A DNA stretch of 7,069 nucleotides from Candidatus Moraniibacteriota bacterium. GTDB taxonomy: Bacteria > Patescibacteriota > Minisyncoccia > Moranbacterales > GCA-2747515. This document shows, piece by piece, positions 1 to 5,769 of this stretch. The translations under genes were made by a program, and so were the position numbers. Location of the stretch: contig JAUVJK010000044.1 of NCBI GenBank assembly GCA_030592425.1, positions 1 through 7,069 on the forward strand. The letters run 5' to 3'. Position 1 is the stretch's first letter; each line of letters begins with the position of its first letter. Below the pieces are notes generated by a model. The model searched no databases, was not told where the DNA came from, and saw only the letters and a program-made list of their open reading frames with translations.

Positions 1-582
1 CCTCATTGGGAGCGTCGAGAATCCCCCGTTGAGCAGTATCTCCTTCTTCTGCAGGATTTAGGAATAAAATATAAAGGAAAGAAATTACTCGATGTTGGTT
101 GTGCTCGCGGCATAGAAGTCGGAAAATTTAGAGAACGTGGTATTCTCGCTGACGGTATCGACGTGGAAGAAAAATCAATAAGAGTAGCAAAAGAGAGAAA
201 TACAGAGGCTAATTTTGACGTTGCTAATGCCGAGGAATTACCCTATCAAGAAGAAGTTTATGACCTCATATTCTCTATAAACACGTTATTTTTCACAAAT
301 ATTGAAAAAAGTATTCCAGAGTACTGTCGCATCCTTAAGAAAGGCGGTTATGGCATTATCAGTTTTGATTCGCATATTGAAAATCTTCACGAAAATACGC
401 CAATGCATTCTGATTCATTGGAGCACATAAAACAAGTACTCGATGATGCTGGAGCAGAGATCCTAATGATCGGAGATGAGGAAAAAAGAGTGGATGCTCA
501 GCAGAAAAATGCCGATGGCACGAAAGTCCCAAAACATGAACATACTTTTCACAAGATCATTTTCAAGAAATCTTTGAACTAG
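1..582 (+). CDS. Class I SAM-dependent methyltransferase, C-terminal part (5' end outside window)
   Basis: The reading frame is open from the first base of the window to a TAG stop at 580-582, giving 193 visible residues; the true start lies upstream. Seen directly: a glycine-rich SAM-binding motif I (LLDVGCARG, visible residues 29-37), an acidic residue ending the next strand (GID, D54) that usually contacts the ribose of SAM, an AEELPY segment (77-82) followed by YDLIFS (87-92) as in motif II/III regions, and LKKGGYGII (112-120), the usual post-III 'leader lacks, glycine' turn of UbiE-like Methyltransf_11 proteins. Such enzymes transfer a methyl group from SAM to small molecules, lipids or proteins; the substrate cannot be told. 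A GTG at 163 could be mistaken for a start, but starting there would remove motif I. The gene runs convergently into yaaA with a 19-bp gap and no convincing terminator between them. Confidence 0.85.
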   Translation, partial: PHWERRESPVEQYLLLLQDLGIKYKGKKLLDVGCARGIEVGKFRERGILADGIDVEEKSIRVAKERNTEANFDVANAEELPYQEEVYDLIFSINTLFFTNIEKSIPEYCRILKKGGYGIISFDSHIENLHENTPMHSDSLEHIKQVLDDAGAEILMIGDEEKRVDAQQKNADGTKVPKHEHTFHKIIFKKSLN

Positions 583-601
583 AATAATGCTATCCGAAGA
601 A

Positions 602-1411
602 TTAAACAACTTTTTTAATAAATACTTTTTTGTTATCAGTTGAGCCTTGTATCTTATATTTCCATCCGTCACAATTGAAGTTTTTTAGATTTTCTGACTG
701 ATCAATTCTGTTTTGGATAATCCAGTTTGCCATGAGACCACGTGCACGTTTTGCATAAATTGCGATCGTACGTACTTTTCCATCTTTTTTTATCTTAAAA
801 TCAACATCGATCACTTCCCCATTCAACTGTTTACGATCAAGTACTTTTGCATATTCTACTGATGCGAGATTCAGAAGTGTTTTTTCTTGTTTCAAAATTT
901 CATTCATCCGTTGCGTTAATTCTTCCCGCCAAAATGCGTAGAGATTTTTGTATTCTTTTTTCCCAATCGTAAATGACATTTTTGTGCCCATTTCCAAACG
1001 ATACGGTTGCATATGCGTCAGTGGTGTAAGAAGTCCATAAAAACCAGAAATAATACCTAGATGATTCTGCGCAAAAGAGTAATCATGCTTACCATACATA
1101 TCAAGGTTAAATCCACGATAGACATCTCCCATGAACGCATAGATCGCTGGTGAAAAATTATAGCCACCATCACAACCTCTTTTACGTTCTTTATACGTGC
1201 CATTCCATTTCTGAAAACGACCATGATTGAGTTGTCCGAGCTTTTCGGAAACGTGCATCACATTCTCGATCTCTACTGCAGACAATTTTTTCATCATTTT
1301 TGCTAATTGTTTTGTCTGTCTATTGTATTGTGAAACGCTTGCTAAATTCTCCCCTTTCGGGAAATTACGAGAAAAATCCTGTGTCTTTGATGGTGAAATG
1401 ATCGTGTACAT
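602..1411 (-). CDS. yaaA: Peroxide stress protein YaaA (UPF0246/DUF328 family)
   Basis: The 269-residue product matches the YaaA family over its full length. Family blocks seen: N-terminal ISPSKT (5-10), AFMGDVY (92-98), SGFYGLL (122-128), MQPYRLEMGT (134-143), NLAS-EY (181-187) and a basic YAKRARGLMA block (219-228). Length is close to the E. coli protein (about 258 aa). In E. coli YaaA is induced by OxyR and limits damage from hydrogen peroxide by lowering free iron; the fold is DNA-binding. That is family knowledge, not shown here. The frame stays open upstream to 1477, but family proteins begin M-x-x-ISP-K, so the ATG at 1411-1409 is chosen; the 22 extra residues are low-complexity and AT-encoded. 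No Shine-Dalgarno is present. A TACAAT hexamer (minus strand, 1426-1421) lies 9 nt before the start. Divergent from the first Nudix gene. Confidence 0.92.
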   Translation of the reverse strand: MYTIISPSKTQDFSRNFPKGENLASVSQYNRQTKQLAKMMKKLSAVEIENVMHVSEKLGQLNHGRFQKWNGTYKERKRGCDGGYNFSPAIYAFMGDVYRGFNLDMYGKHDYSFAQNHLGIISGFYGLLTPLTHMQPYRLEMGTKMSFTIGKKEYKNLYAFWREELTQRMNEILKQEKTLLNLASVEYAKVLDRKQLNGEVIDVDFKIKKDGKVRTIAIYAKRARGLMANWIIQNRIDQSENLKNFNCDGWKYKIQGSTDNKKVFIKKVV

Positions 1412-1420
1412 AAAGTAATT

Positions 1421-1426
1421 ATTGTA
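1421..1426 (-). promoter_or_regulatory. Possible -10 element for yaaA
   Basis: TACAAT on the minus strand lies 9 nt before the yaaA ATG, with no recognisable -35. If used, the mRNA would have almost no leader. The region is very AT-rich, so a chance match is likely; TACTAT within TGATACTAT further upstream is an alternative. Weak call, listed because the same spacing recurs at other genes here. Confidence 0.25.
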
Positions 1427-1520
1427 AATTTTTTTATTATATATAACTATAGTATCAGATAGACTACATCTCTGCATATAATAATTTGATATGATATAGT
1501 AGTAATATATTCGATTTCAT

Positions 1521-1529
1521 TGTTATTAT
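1521..1529 (+). promoter_or_regulatory. Extended -10 (TGTTATTAT) directly before the first Nudix gene
   Basis: TGT-TATTAT fits the TGN-TATAAT extended -10 pattern and ends 7 nt before the ATG at 1537, so transcription would start at or next to the start codon (leaderless). No -35 box is evident, which an extended -10 can tolerate. The 125-bp spacer 1412-1536 is otherwise AT-rich sequence between divergent genes, without another gene or a clear repeat. Confidence 0.4.
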
Positions 1530-1536
1530 AAATCTT

Positions 1537-2043
1537 ATGAAACTTATCACGACGATCTCTGATCAAGAATTACCAGCTGATACATCTCATTTCATTCTGC
1601 GTGAAGCTTCCCGTGCTATTCTTTTTGATAACAATAATCGTATTCCACTTCTTTTTGTTGCAAAGCATCATTATCACAAACTGCCAGAAGGTGGCATTGA
1701 TGATGGAGAGAATAGAAAAGATACCCTCATAAGAGAGTGTCGTGAAGAAATTGGCGCAGAGATCGAGGTCATTGGAGAGGTCGGAAAGATCGTCGAACAC
1801 CGCTGTAAGTTGAATTTCACACAAAATTCTTATTGTTACTATGGAAATATTGTTTCTAAAGGAGAACCTGATTTTACAGATTCAGAGATTGCACGAGGAT
1901 TTCATATCACATGGCATACACTTACTGATGCCATTACACTCCTCGAGCAAGAGTCACCTCAAGACTATACTGGTGTGATCATCGTTCAAAGAGATCTCGC
2001 ATTTCTCAAAGAAACAGCGAATATTCTAAATAAGAGATCGTAA
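1537..2043 (+). CDS. Nudix hydrolase, substrate unknown
   Basis: The 168-residue protein has a complete 23-residue Nudix box at G52-A74, of the form G-x5-E-x7-RE-x2-EE-x-G-x: E58, then R66 E67, E70 E71 and G73, the residues that bind the catalytic Mg2+ and attack the diphosphate. The box follows KLPEGG, where E51 replaces the commoner glycine of LPGG. N-terminal REASRAILFD (22-31) and C-terminal QRDLAFLKE are typical of a broad group of bacterial Nudix proteins that cleave nucleoside diphosphates linked to another moiety; no substrate can be assigned. The ATG at 1537 is the only reasonable start and has no Shine-Dalgarno. The stop (2041-2043) is 18 nt before the second Nudix gene, so the two could be co-transcribed. 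Divergent from yaaA. Confidence 0.88.
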   Translation: MKLITTISDQELPADTSHFILREASRAILFDNNNRIPLLFVAKHHYHKLPEGGIDDGENRKDTLIRECREEIGAEIEVIGEVGKIVEHRCKLNFTQNSYCYYGNIVSKGEPDFTDSEIARGFHITWHTLTDAITLLEQESPQDYTGVIIVQRDLAFLKETANILNKRS

Positions 2044-2061
2044 TAAATAATATTCTCTACT

Positions 2062-2493
2062 ATGAATAATGATATAACCTACCAGAGACCCCAAATAGGC
2101 ATCGGTGTAATCATCACAAAAAATAATACGGTCCTTATTGGGAAACGAAAAAATGCACATGGCGATAGCATGTGGGGATTTCCTGGTGGACATCTTGAGC
2201 TAAATGAATCGTGGGAAGACTGTGCGGCGCGAGAGACAAGAGAAGAAACAAATGTCTCAATTAAAAATATCCAATTCGTAGCAGTGACAAATGATCTTTT
2301 TCTCAAAGAAGAAAAACACTATGTAACGATCTTCATGCAAGCAGAATATGCCTCTGGCACAGTAGAGATAATGGAGCCAGATAAATGTTCTCAGTGGCAA
2401 TGGTTCACATGGGGAAAACTACCACAACCTCTTTTTCTACCGATTGAAAACTTATTACACCAAGGCTATCATCCATTTGATCATTCAAAATAA
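2062..2493 (+). CDS. Nudix hydrolase of the NUDT15/MTH2-like type
   Basis: The 143-residue protein carries a Nudix box at G43-V65 (E49, R57 E58, E61 E62). The family glycine near the box end is Asn (N64). Human NUDT15 also lacks that glycine, and further stretches recall it: GVIITKNN and LIGKRK at the N-terminus, FPGGHLE (40-46), ES-WEDCA, KEEKHYVTIFM (82-92), EPDKCSQWQW (105-114) and a C-terminal QGYHPF (134-139). NUDT15 hydrolyses nucleoside triphosphates, including oxidised and thiopurine forms, to monophosphates; the family link is from recalled sequence and was not computed. The start codon lies 18 nt after the previous stop, without a Shine-Dalgarno; a TAATAT hexamer (2048-2053) ends 8 nt before ATG, so it could be read from the upstream gene or from its own promoter. 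With yaaA nearby, a role in clearing damaged nucleotides is plausible. Confidence 0.87.
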   Translation: MNNDITYQRPQIGIGVIITKNNTVLIGKRKNAHGDSMWGFPGGHLELNESWEDCAARETREETNVSIKNIQFVAVTNDLFLKEEKHYVTIFMQAEYASGTVEIMEPDKCSQWQWFTWGKLPQPLFLPIENLLHQGYHPFDHSK

Positions 2494-2529
2494 AAAATCT
2501 CTACTACACTTTTTGTGCAATAGAGATTT
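2487..2529 (-). terminator. Hairpin terminator for the DapB-like gene
   Basis: A perfect 9-bp stem, AAATCTCTA (2495-2503) with TAGAGATTT (2521-2529), encloses a 17-nt loop that holds a small CAC/GTG inner stem. On the minus strand the right arm runs into TTTTTT-A-TTTT (2497-2487), a good U-tract, so it should stop transcription coming from 2548-3291. On the plus strand the arm is followed by GG, so it would terminate the Nudix genes poorly unless the arm's own TTT suffices. It begins just after the Nudix stop codon. Confidence 0.75.
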
Positions 2530-2547
2530 GGAACACTTCTCCATTAA

Positions 2548-3291
2548 TTAAATGAATTTCGCGTTCACCAGATACTGAAAGGAATAAATGCCTTTATCTA
2601 AGAAATTTGCATATGGTCCTGTGAAGTGATCGCACAAAGCACGAGCACCATCTACCTTTGATTTAGTACCGCAATCTACGATCATGAGATCCTTTGGTGT
2701 ATTACCAGTAGCAATGTATCCTATTTTGTAAATTGAGAAATTATCCTCATGCTCTGACGGAATAAGGCTTCCCATATCCTCTCTTTCCAGATACTTAACA
2801 CCACATTTGGAAGTTATATCCCCTGAGTAGTTTGCATTTTGCGCAATCCTTTTTACCGCAGATGTTGGAGTCACTCTTCCTGACTGATGATATTCAGTCA
2901 AGGAAGTGATTCTATTGCGAAGGCCATCCTCATGAACACGCATGATCAAAGTTGCAATTGTCAGTGACATATTATGAGCTTGAATGAAAGTGAAATCATT
3001 CCATCCTTCATAATAATCTTCCCAAAAATCACCGACACCAACCAAGGTGGCTCCTGTCTTTTTGCAATATAACACTACTTCATGAACTTGCGTGTCATAC
3101 TTTCCACAATAAAGAATGATCTCTGGAGAACTATCGATAAATACACCGTCATATGAAACAATGACAATGTAGTCATCTTTCAAACCGTCGTAAATGTCCT
3201 GCGTTAATCGCCCTAATTCTATACCAGAACTATCAGGTCCAATGAGACCGATTACTTTCTTGGGTTTTTCTTGCATTTCCTTCTTTTTCAT
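2548..3291 (-). CDS. Divergent DapB-like (dihydrodipicolinate reductase-fold) protein with altered active site
   Basis: The 247-residue product looks like a distant DapB relative. Seen: an N-terminal strand then IGLIGPDSSG (14-23), in the place of the NADPH glycine motif; CKKTGATLVGVGDF (76-89), matching the 'GkplViGTTGf' segment; N107-MSL, matching 'NfSlG'; EYHQSGRVTP (133-142), matching 'EaHHrhKvDaP'; and a C-terminal GIYSFQYL (234-241), matching 'GlYsmeDvL'. In an ungapped reading of the central motif the catalytic His is kept (H135), but the substrate-binding Lys becomes R139, the Asp becomes T141, and P-S-G-T becomes P-T-S. Canonical reduction in lysine/diaminopimelate synthesis is therefore doubtful; a different or lost activity is possible. 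The frame is open up to 3399, but AGAGG at 3300-3304 and the promoter at 3367-3395 favour ATG 3291-3289. No other dap gene is nearby. The family call is from motif memory, so moderate. Confidence 0.55.
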   Translation of the reverse strand: MKKKEMQEKPKKVIGLIGPDSSGIELGRLTQDIYDGLKDDYIVIVSYDGVFIDSSPEIILYCGKYDTQVHEVVLYCKKTGATLVGVGDFWEDYYEGWNDFTFIQAHNMSLTIATLIMRVHEDGLRNRITSLTEYHQSGRVTPTSAVKRIAQNANYSGDITSKCGVKYLEREDMGSLIPSEHEDNFSIYKIGYIATGNTPKDLMIVDCGTKSKVDGARALCDHFTGPYANFLDKGIYSFQYLVNAKFI

Positions 3292-3299
3292 ATTCAATT

Positions 3300-3304
3300 C
3301 CTCT
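3300..3304 (-). promoter_or_regulatory. Shine-Dalgarno site of the DapB-like gene
   Basis: AGAGG on the minus strand, 8 nt before the ATG at 3291-3289. It is the only strong Shine-Dalgarno match I see before any gene in this window, and it decides the start in favour of the shorter protein. Confidence 0.75.
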
Positions 3305-3315
3305 AAAGTACATTG

Positions 3316-3337
3316 TGTCGTAAATACCCTTACGACA
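3316..3337 (-). repeat. Perfect inverted repeat / leader hairpin (TGTCGTAA...TTACGACA)
   Basis: Two perfect 8-bp arms, TGTCGTAA (3316-3323) and TTACGACA (3330-3337), flank a 6-nt spacer. It lies in the predicted 5' leader of the DapB-like mRNA, between the promoter and the Shine-Dalgarno, and would form a hairpin with loop GGGTAT ending 11 nt before AGAGG. It could be an RNA hairpin protecting or regulating the message, or a DNA operator downstream of the promoter. There is no following U-tract, so it is not a simple terminator. Confidence 0.6.
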
Positions 3338-3366
3338 TGGGTCGCCATAAAATTTGGCATTGTCAT

Positions 3367-3395
3367 AGTATAGCAGAAAACTATAGGATTGTCAA
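3367..3395 (-). promoter_or_regulatory. Strong sigma70-type promoter of the DapB-like gene
   Basis: On the minus strand TTGACA (3395-3390), a 17-bp spacer ending in TGC, and TATACT (3372-3367): consensus -35, ideal spacing, extended -10 and a 5/6 -10 hexamer. Predicted transcription start is near 3360, giving a leader of about 69 nt before ATG 3291. It is the closest match to consensus in the window and lies inside the longer alternative frame, supporting the downstream start codon. Confidence 0.8.
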
Positions 3396-3464
3396 TCATT
3401 TCTTGTTCTATCTAACACTGGCAGAAATTTGCCTATATCACTTTTATTTTAGCTTTATTTTGTG

Positions 3465-3470
3465 TAAAAT
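3465..3470 (+). promoter_or_regulatory. Possible -10 (TAAAAT) of the fatty acid hydroxylase gene
   Basis: TAAAAT preceded by TGTG ends 9 nt before the ATG at 3480, placing the transcript start within about 3 nt of the start codon. No good -35 is seen; instead two copies of TTTATTTT (3443-3450 and 3454-3461) lie upstream, 11 nt apart, as in an AT-rich upstream element. The 188-bp divergent spacer 3292-3479 holds this site plus the opposite-strand promoter, hairpin and ribosome site listed separately. Confidence 0.4.
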
Positions 3471-3479
3471 AGAGTTTAT

Positions 3480-4256
3480 ATGGATATTCTTTTTACCTAC
3501 AAGTTAGCAATTCAGATTTGCATCGCTATTATTCTTTTTCTCGCTGAGACAATCGTGCCGTTTCGAACTCCGGTAGAAGACCGCCTGCGTCACATCGCCC
3601 GCAATCTCTCACTCGCACTAGTCAATGCGATTCTTCTTGCAGTTGTTTATACTGCCATTCTCGGCAGTATTTCATTGTTTACCACAGCCAAAGGTATTAG
3701 TCTTCTCGATCTTTCATCTCTTTCACCTTTATTTGAATGGATTATTCTTTTCTTACTCTTTGATATCACGCTCTATTTCTGGCACCGCTCCAATCATGCT
3801 TTTTCCTTTTTATGGCGATTTCACCGCGTTCATCATGCAGATCGCGATCTTGATTTTTCCAGTGGTTCGCGGTTTCATTTTGGCGAGCTTTTTCTCTCGA
3901 TCCTCGTTAAAGCAGTTTTTATACTAATCACCGGCGCAACTTTTTCACACATTATCATCTTCGACCTCCTTGTCACGATCTTTGCTCTCTTCAATCACAG
4001 TAATGTCCATTTCACAGGAATACTCGAAAAAATAATCCGTACAATAATCGTCACGCCCGACATGCACCGCGTGCATCATTCACAGATCCAAAAAGAAACT
4101 GATTCAAATTATTGTACACTTCTGTCCGTGTGGGATCGCATCTTTGGCTCATTCCGCACACAAAAAGAACAGGTAAAGATCACAATTGGCCTCACACAGT
4201 ACGCAACAAAAGACAAAACAACTTTCTGGCAACTCTTCATCATCCCCTTTAGGTAA
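3480..4256 (+). CDS. Fatty acid hydroxylase / sterol desaturase superfamily membrane protein
   Basis: The 258-residue integral membrane protein has the histidine clusters that hold the di-iron centre of this superfamily (PF04116): HRSNH (102-106), HRVHH (115-119), H133 in RFHFGE, NHSNVH (172-177) and HRVHH (196-200). Hydrophobic spans lie near 8-26, 43-66, 84-101 and 137-175, so the histidines should face the cytoplasm. Members hydroxylate or desaturate fatty acids, sterols, carotenoids or other lipids using O2; the substrate here is unknown and no sterol or carotenoid gene is in the window. All the expected clusters are present and the C-terminal VWDRIFGSF (217-225) is typical, so the enzyme looks intact. 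ATG 3480 lacks a Shine-Dalgarno. An O2-using enzyme would be informative about lifestyle if the host is a small-genome bacterium. The following DUF308 gene has its own promoter. Confidence 0.9.
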   Translation: MDILFTYKLAIQICIAIILFLAETIVPFRTPVEDRLRHIARNLSLALVNAILLAVVYTAILGSISLFTTAKGISLLDLSSLSPLFEWIILFLLFDITLYFWHRSNHAFSFLWRFHRVHHADRDLDFSSGSRFHFGELFLSILVKAVFILITGATFSHIIIFDLLVTIFALFNHSNVHFTGILEKIIRTIIVTPDMHRVHHSQIQKETDSNYCTLLSVWDRIFGSFRTQKEQVKITIGLTQYATKDKTTFWQLFIIPFR

Positions 4257-4275
4257 TGGGTTTCATTACTATTTC

Positions 4276-4304
4276 TTGCACAATAGCAATGGATTTGCTA
4301 AAAT
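4276..4304 (+). promoter_or_regulatory. Promoter of the DUF308 membrane protein gene
   Basis: TTGCAC (4276-4281), a 17-bp spacer, and TAAAAT (4299-4304) preceded by TGC (extended -10). Predicted start is near 4311, leaving about 30 nt of leader with no Shine-Dalgarno before ATG 4341. Spacing and both boxes are good. Confidence 0.65.
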
Positions 4305-4340
4305 TGTATTATAGAAATAATAATTAACATAACATTTTCT

Positions 4341-4898
4341 ATGAATAATAATGAAATGATGGCAGGGGCTATGAAGTCCGTGTCAACAGCATCGATCATC
4401 TATGGTGTGATCATGATCATCATTGCTCTGTTCTTATTTACGAACCCAGAGAACGCAATGGTAATTCTTGTGAAGCTTTTTGGTGTCTATGCAATCGTCT
4501 ATGGGGCAATTGAGTTCTTCTCAATGTTCTCGAGCCGTAATCCATCAAAAGGATTTTCCTTTTTTGTAGCGATCATCAATATCCTCGTTGGTATTTTTGT
4601 TCTCTCACATGTTTTCTTTGCAACAGCAGTAACAACTCTCTTCATCGGTTATATGATCGCTTTTGCGCTCATTATCGCTGGTATTGCATATTTCAAAGAA
4701 CATCCCTTTCTCGGAATTTTGAAGATCCTTATCGGTATCTTCATCATCTTTGCATTCACTGTGCAAACAGTAACACTTATCGTCTGGCTGATCGCACTTC
4801 TCACACTCTTTGCGGGAATTGTCGCAATCGTCTTTGGCGCTAGTACAAATCTTGATGCAAAAGAAGCAAAAGAATCTGACAAAATTGAACAAGGATAA
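4341..4898 (+). CDS. DUF308 / HdeD-like six-helix membrane protein
   Basis: The 185-residue protein is almost wholly hydrophobic, with about six membrane segments near 14-34, 39-63, 72-91, 94-117, 122-141 and 143-168, and a charged cytoplasmic tail (DAKEAKESDKIEQG). The pattern of paired helices with small glycine-containing motifs (YGVIMIIIALFLF-NPE, YAIVYGAIEFF, NILVGIFVL, AGI-AI-FG) is that of the DUF308 family. The E. coli member HdeD is an acid-resistance membrane protein; function in other bacteria is largely unknown, so no function is claimed. It has its own promoter and a strong terminator after it, so it is probably a single-gene transcript. The start ATG at 4341 precedes a polar MNNNEMM stretch and has no Shine-Dalgarno. 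Confidence 0.8.
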   Translation: MNNNEMMAGAMKSVSTASIIYGVIMIIIALFLFTNPENAMVILVKLFGVYAIVYGAIEFFSMFSSRNPSKGFSFFVAIINILVGIFVLSHVFFATAVTTLFIGYMIAFALIIAGIAYFKEHPFLGILKILIGIFIIFAFTVQTVTLIVWLIALLTLFAGIVAIVFGASTNLDAKEAKESDKIEQG

Positions 4899-4922
4899 TG
4901 CATTCTTGATCATTCACTTTTC

Positions 4923-4953
4923 AGACGGTAGCACATTGCTACCGTCTTTTGTT
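4923..4953 (+). terminator. Rho-independent terminator after the DUF308 gene
   Basis: A perfect 11-bp, GC-containing stem AGACGGTAGCA (4923-4933) with TGCTACCGTCT (4937-4947) around a CAT loop, followed by TTTGTT. It lies 24 nt after the stop codon. The -U tract is short but the stem is strong. Confidence 0.9.
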
Positions 4954-5002
4954 AAGCAAAAAATTATAGTCGTGGACAATGACTGTTCATACGACATAAA
5001 TC

Positions 5003-5011
5003 TGTTACAAT
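5003..5011 (+). promoter_or_regulatory. Possible extended -10 (TGTTACAAT) of the DUF2238-like gene
   Basis: TGT-TACAAT matches the extended -10 pattern with five of six -10 bases; no -35 at the right distance. Start would be near 5018, giving a leader of about 24 nt. It is placed sensibly between the preceding terminator and ATG 5042; the leader's AAGTGAAG is a poor Shine-Dalgarno match. Confidence 0.35.
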
Positions 5012-5041
5012 TATAAATATATAAAGTGAAGATAAATTTAT

Positions 5042-5689
5042 ATGAAGCAAAAACCATCACAGATCATCACATCCCTCTTGCAACTCTCTTTGATCTTTGC
5101 AATCATCTATTCCACTTTCACGATGAATTGGGAAACGCTCCTGATCACAGTAGCAACGCTTATTCTCACGCTTGTACCATCTGCGTTAGAGCGCTTCTAT
5201 CATGTTCGTTTTCCACATGCAATTGTCTTGAGTATCGTTATTTTTGTTTATGCAACCTTATTTCTTGGTGAGATCTTTGATTTTTACGAAAACTTCTGGT
5301 GGTGGGATGATCTACTACATTTTGGATCAGCAATTGGACTAAGCCTTGTTGCATTTCTTGTCCTTTATCTCCTCTATAAATCTTCGGTGCTCAAATCACC
5401 ACCAAGTGTCGCTGCTCTCTTCGCTTTCTCAGCTGGAATTGCAATGGCAGCAATGTGGGAAATCTTTGAATTTAGCATGGACAGCCTCTTTGGACTCAAT
5501 ATGCAAAAATCAGGACTTGTTGATACGATGTGGGATCTGATCGTCTCTGTCATTGGCGCTGGTCTTGTTGCTATTTGGGCCTATGTCTATCTGCGCTTTG
5601 GTTCCGAAAATATTGTCTCTCGTACGATCAGTGAGTTCCGAAAACTTAATAAAAAGCCTATTGATCACACTGACGAGGAAAATAACTAA
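5042..5689 (+). CDS. DUF2238/YjdF-like multi-pass membrane protein
   Basis: The 215-residue protein has about six hydrophobic segments (near 9-24, 31-47, 59-76, 94-112, 122-138 and 166-184) and a polar C-terminal tail. Between them lie conserved-looking polar or aromatic clusters: WWWDDLLHF (86-94), MWEIFEF (138-144), and LVDTMWDLI (159-167). These parallel the E. coli YjdF pattern (D..xHF, YEFIEW, D-T-x-x-D followed by a GA pair), so I place it in DUF2238. Acidic residues D89, D90, E140, E143, D161 and D165 with H93 sit next to or in the membrane, which could mean metal or substrate binding, but the family's function is unknown. The start ATG 5042 follows an AT-rich stretch. It ends 16 nt before a strong bidirectional terminator. 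Confidence 0.7.
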   Translation: MKQKPSQIITSLLQLSLIFAIIYSTFTMNWETLLITVATLILTLVPSALERFYHVRFPHAIVLSIVIFVYATLFLGEIFDFYENFWWWDDLLHFGSAIGLSLVAFLVLYLLYKSSVLKSPPSVAALFAFSAGIAMAAMWEIFEFSMDSLFGLNMQKSGLVDTMWDLIVSVIGAGLVAIWAYVYLRFGSENIVSRTISEFRKLNKKPIDHTDEENN

Positions 5690-5705
5690 AAGATTTCGTC
5701 ATATT

Positions 5706-5736
5706 AAAAAACTCCACTATTACAGTGGAGTTTTTT
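5706..5736. terminator. Bidirectional terminator between the DUF2238-like gene and khpA
   Basis: A perfect 13-bp stem, AAAAAACTCCACT (5706-5718) with AGTGGAGTTTTTT (5724-5736), and a 5-nt loop ATTAC. The six-base A and T runs at each side give a U-tract in both directions, so it can end both convergent transcripts. Confidence 0.93.
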
Positions 5737-5769
5737 ATGGATCTATTTGATTGCTAGAGTTTTTACCCC

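Noticed and set aside
595..620. Terminator between the methyltransferase gene and yaaA
   Set aside because: Only a weak ATTAAA/TTTAAT pairing exists and it lies at the yaaA 3' end; not a convincing hairpin.
1412..1477. Longer N-terminus for YaaA (start at 1477)
   Set aside because: YaaA proteins begin right before ISP-K; the extra residues are AT-driven low-complexity sequence.
3292..3399. Longer N-terminus for the DapB-like protein (start at 3399)
   Set aside because: The extension overlaps the consensus promoter and leader hairpin, and a good Shine-Dalgarno precedes ATG 3291.
4605..4913. Cysteine-rich minus-strand open frames opposite the DUF308 gene
   Set aside because: Cysteines and lysines arise from the complement of hydrophobic codons; the plus-strand membrane protein with promoter and terminator explains the region.
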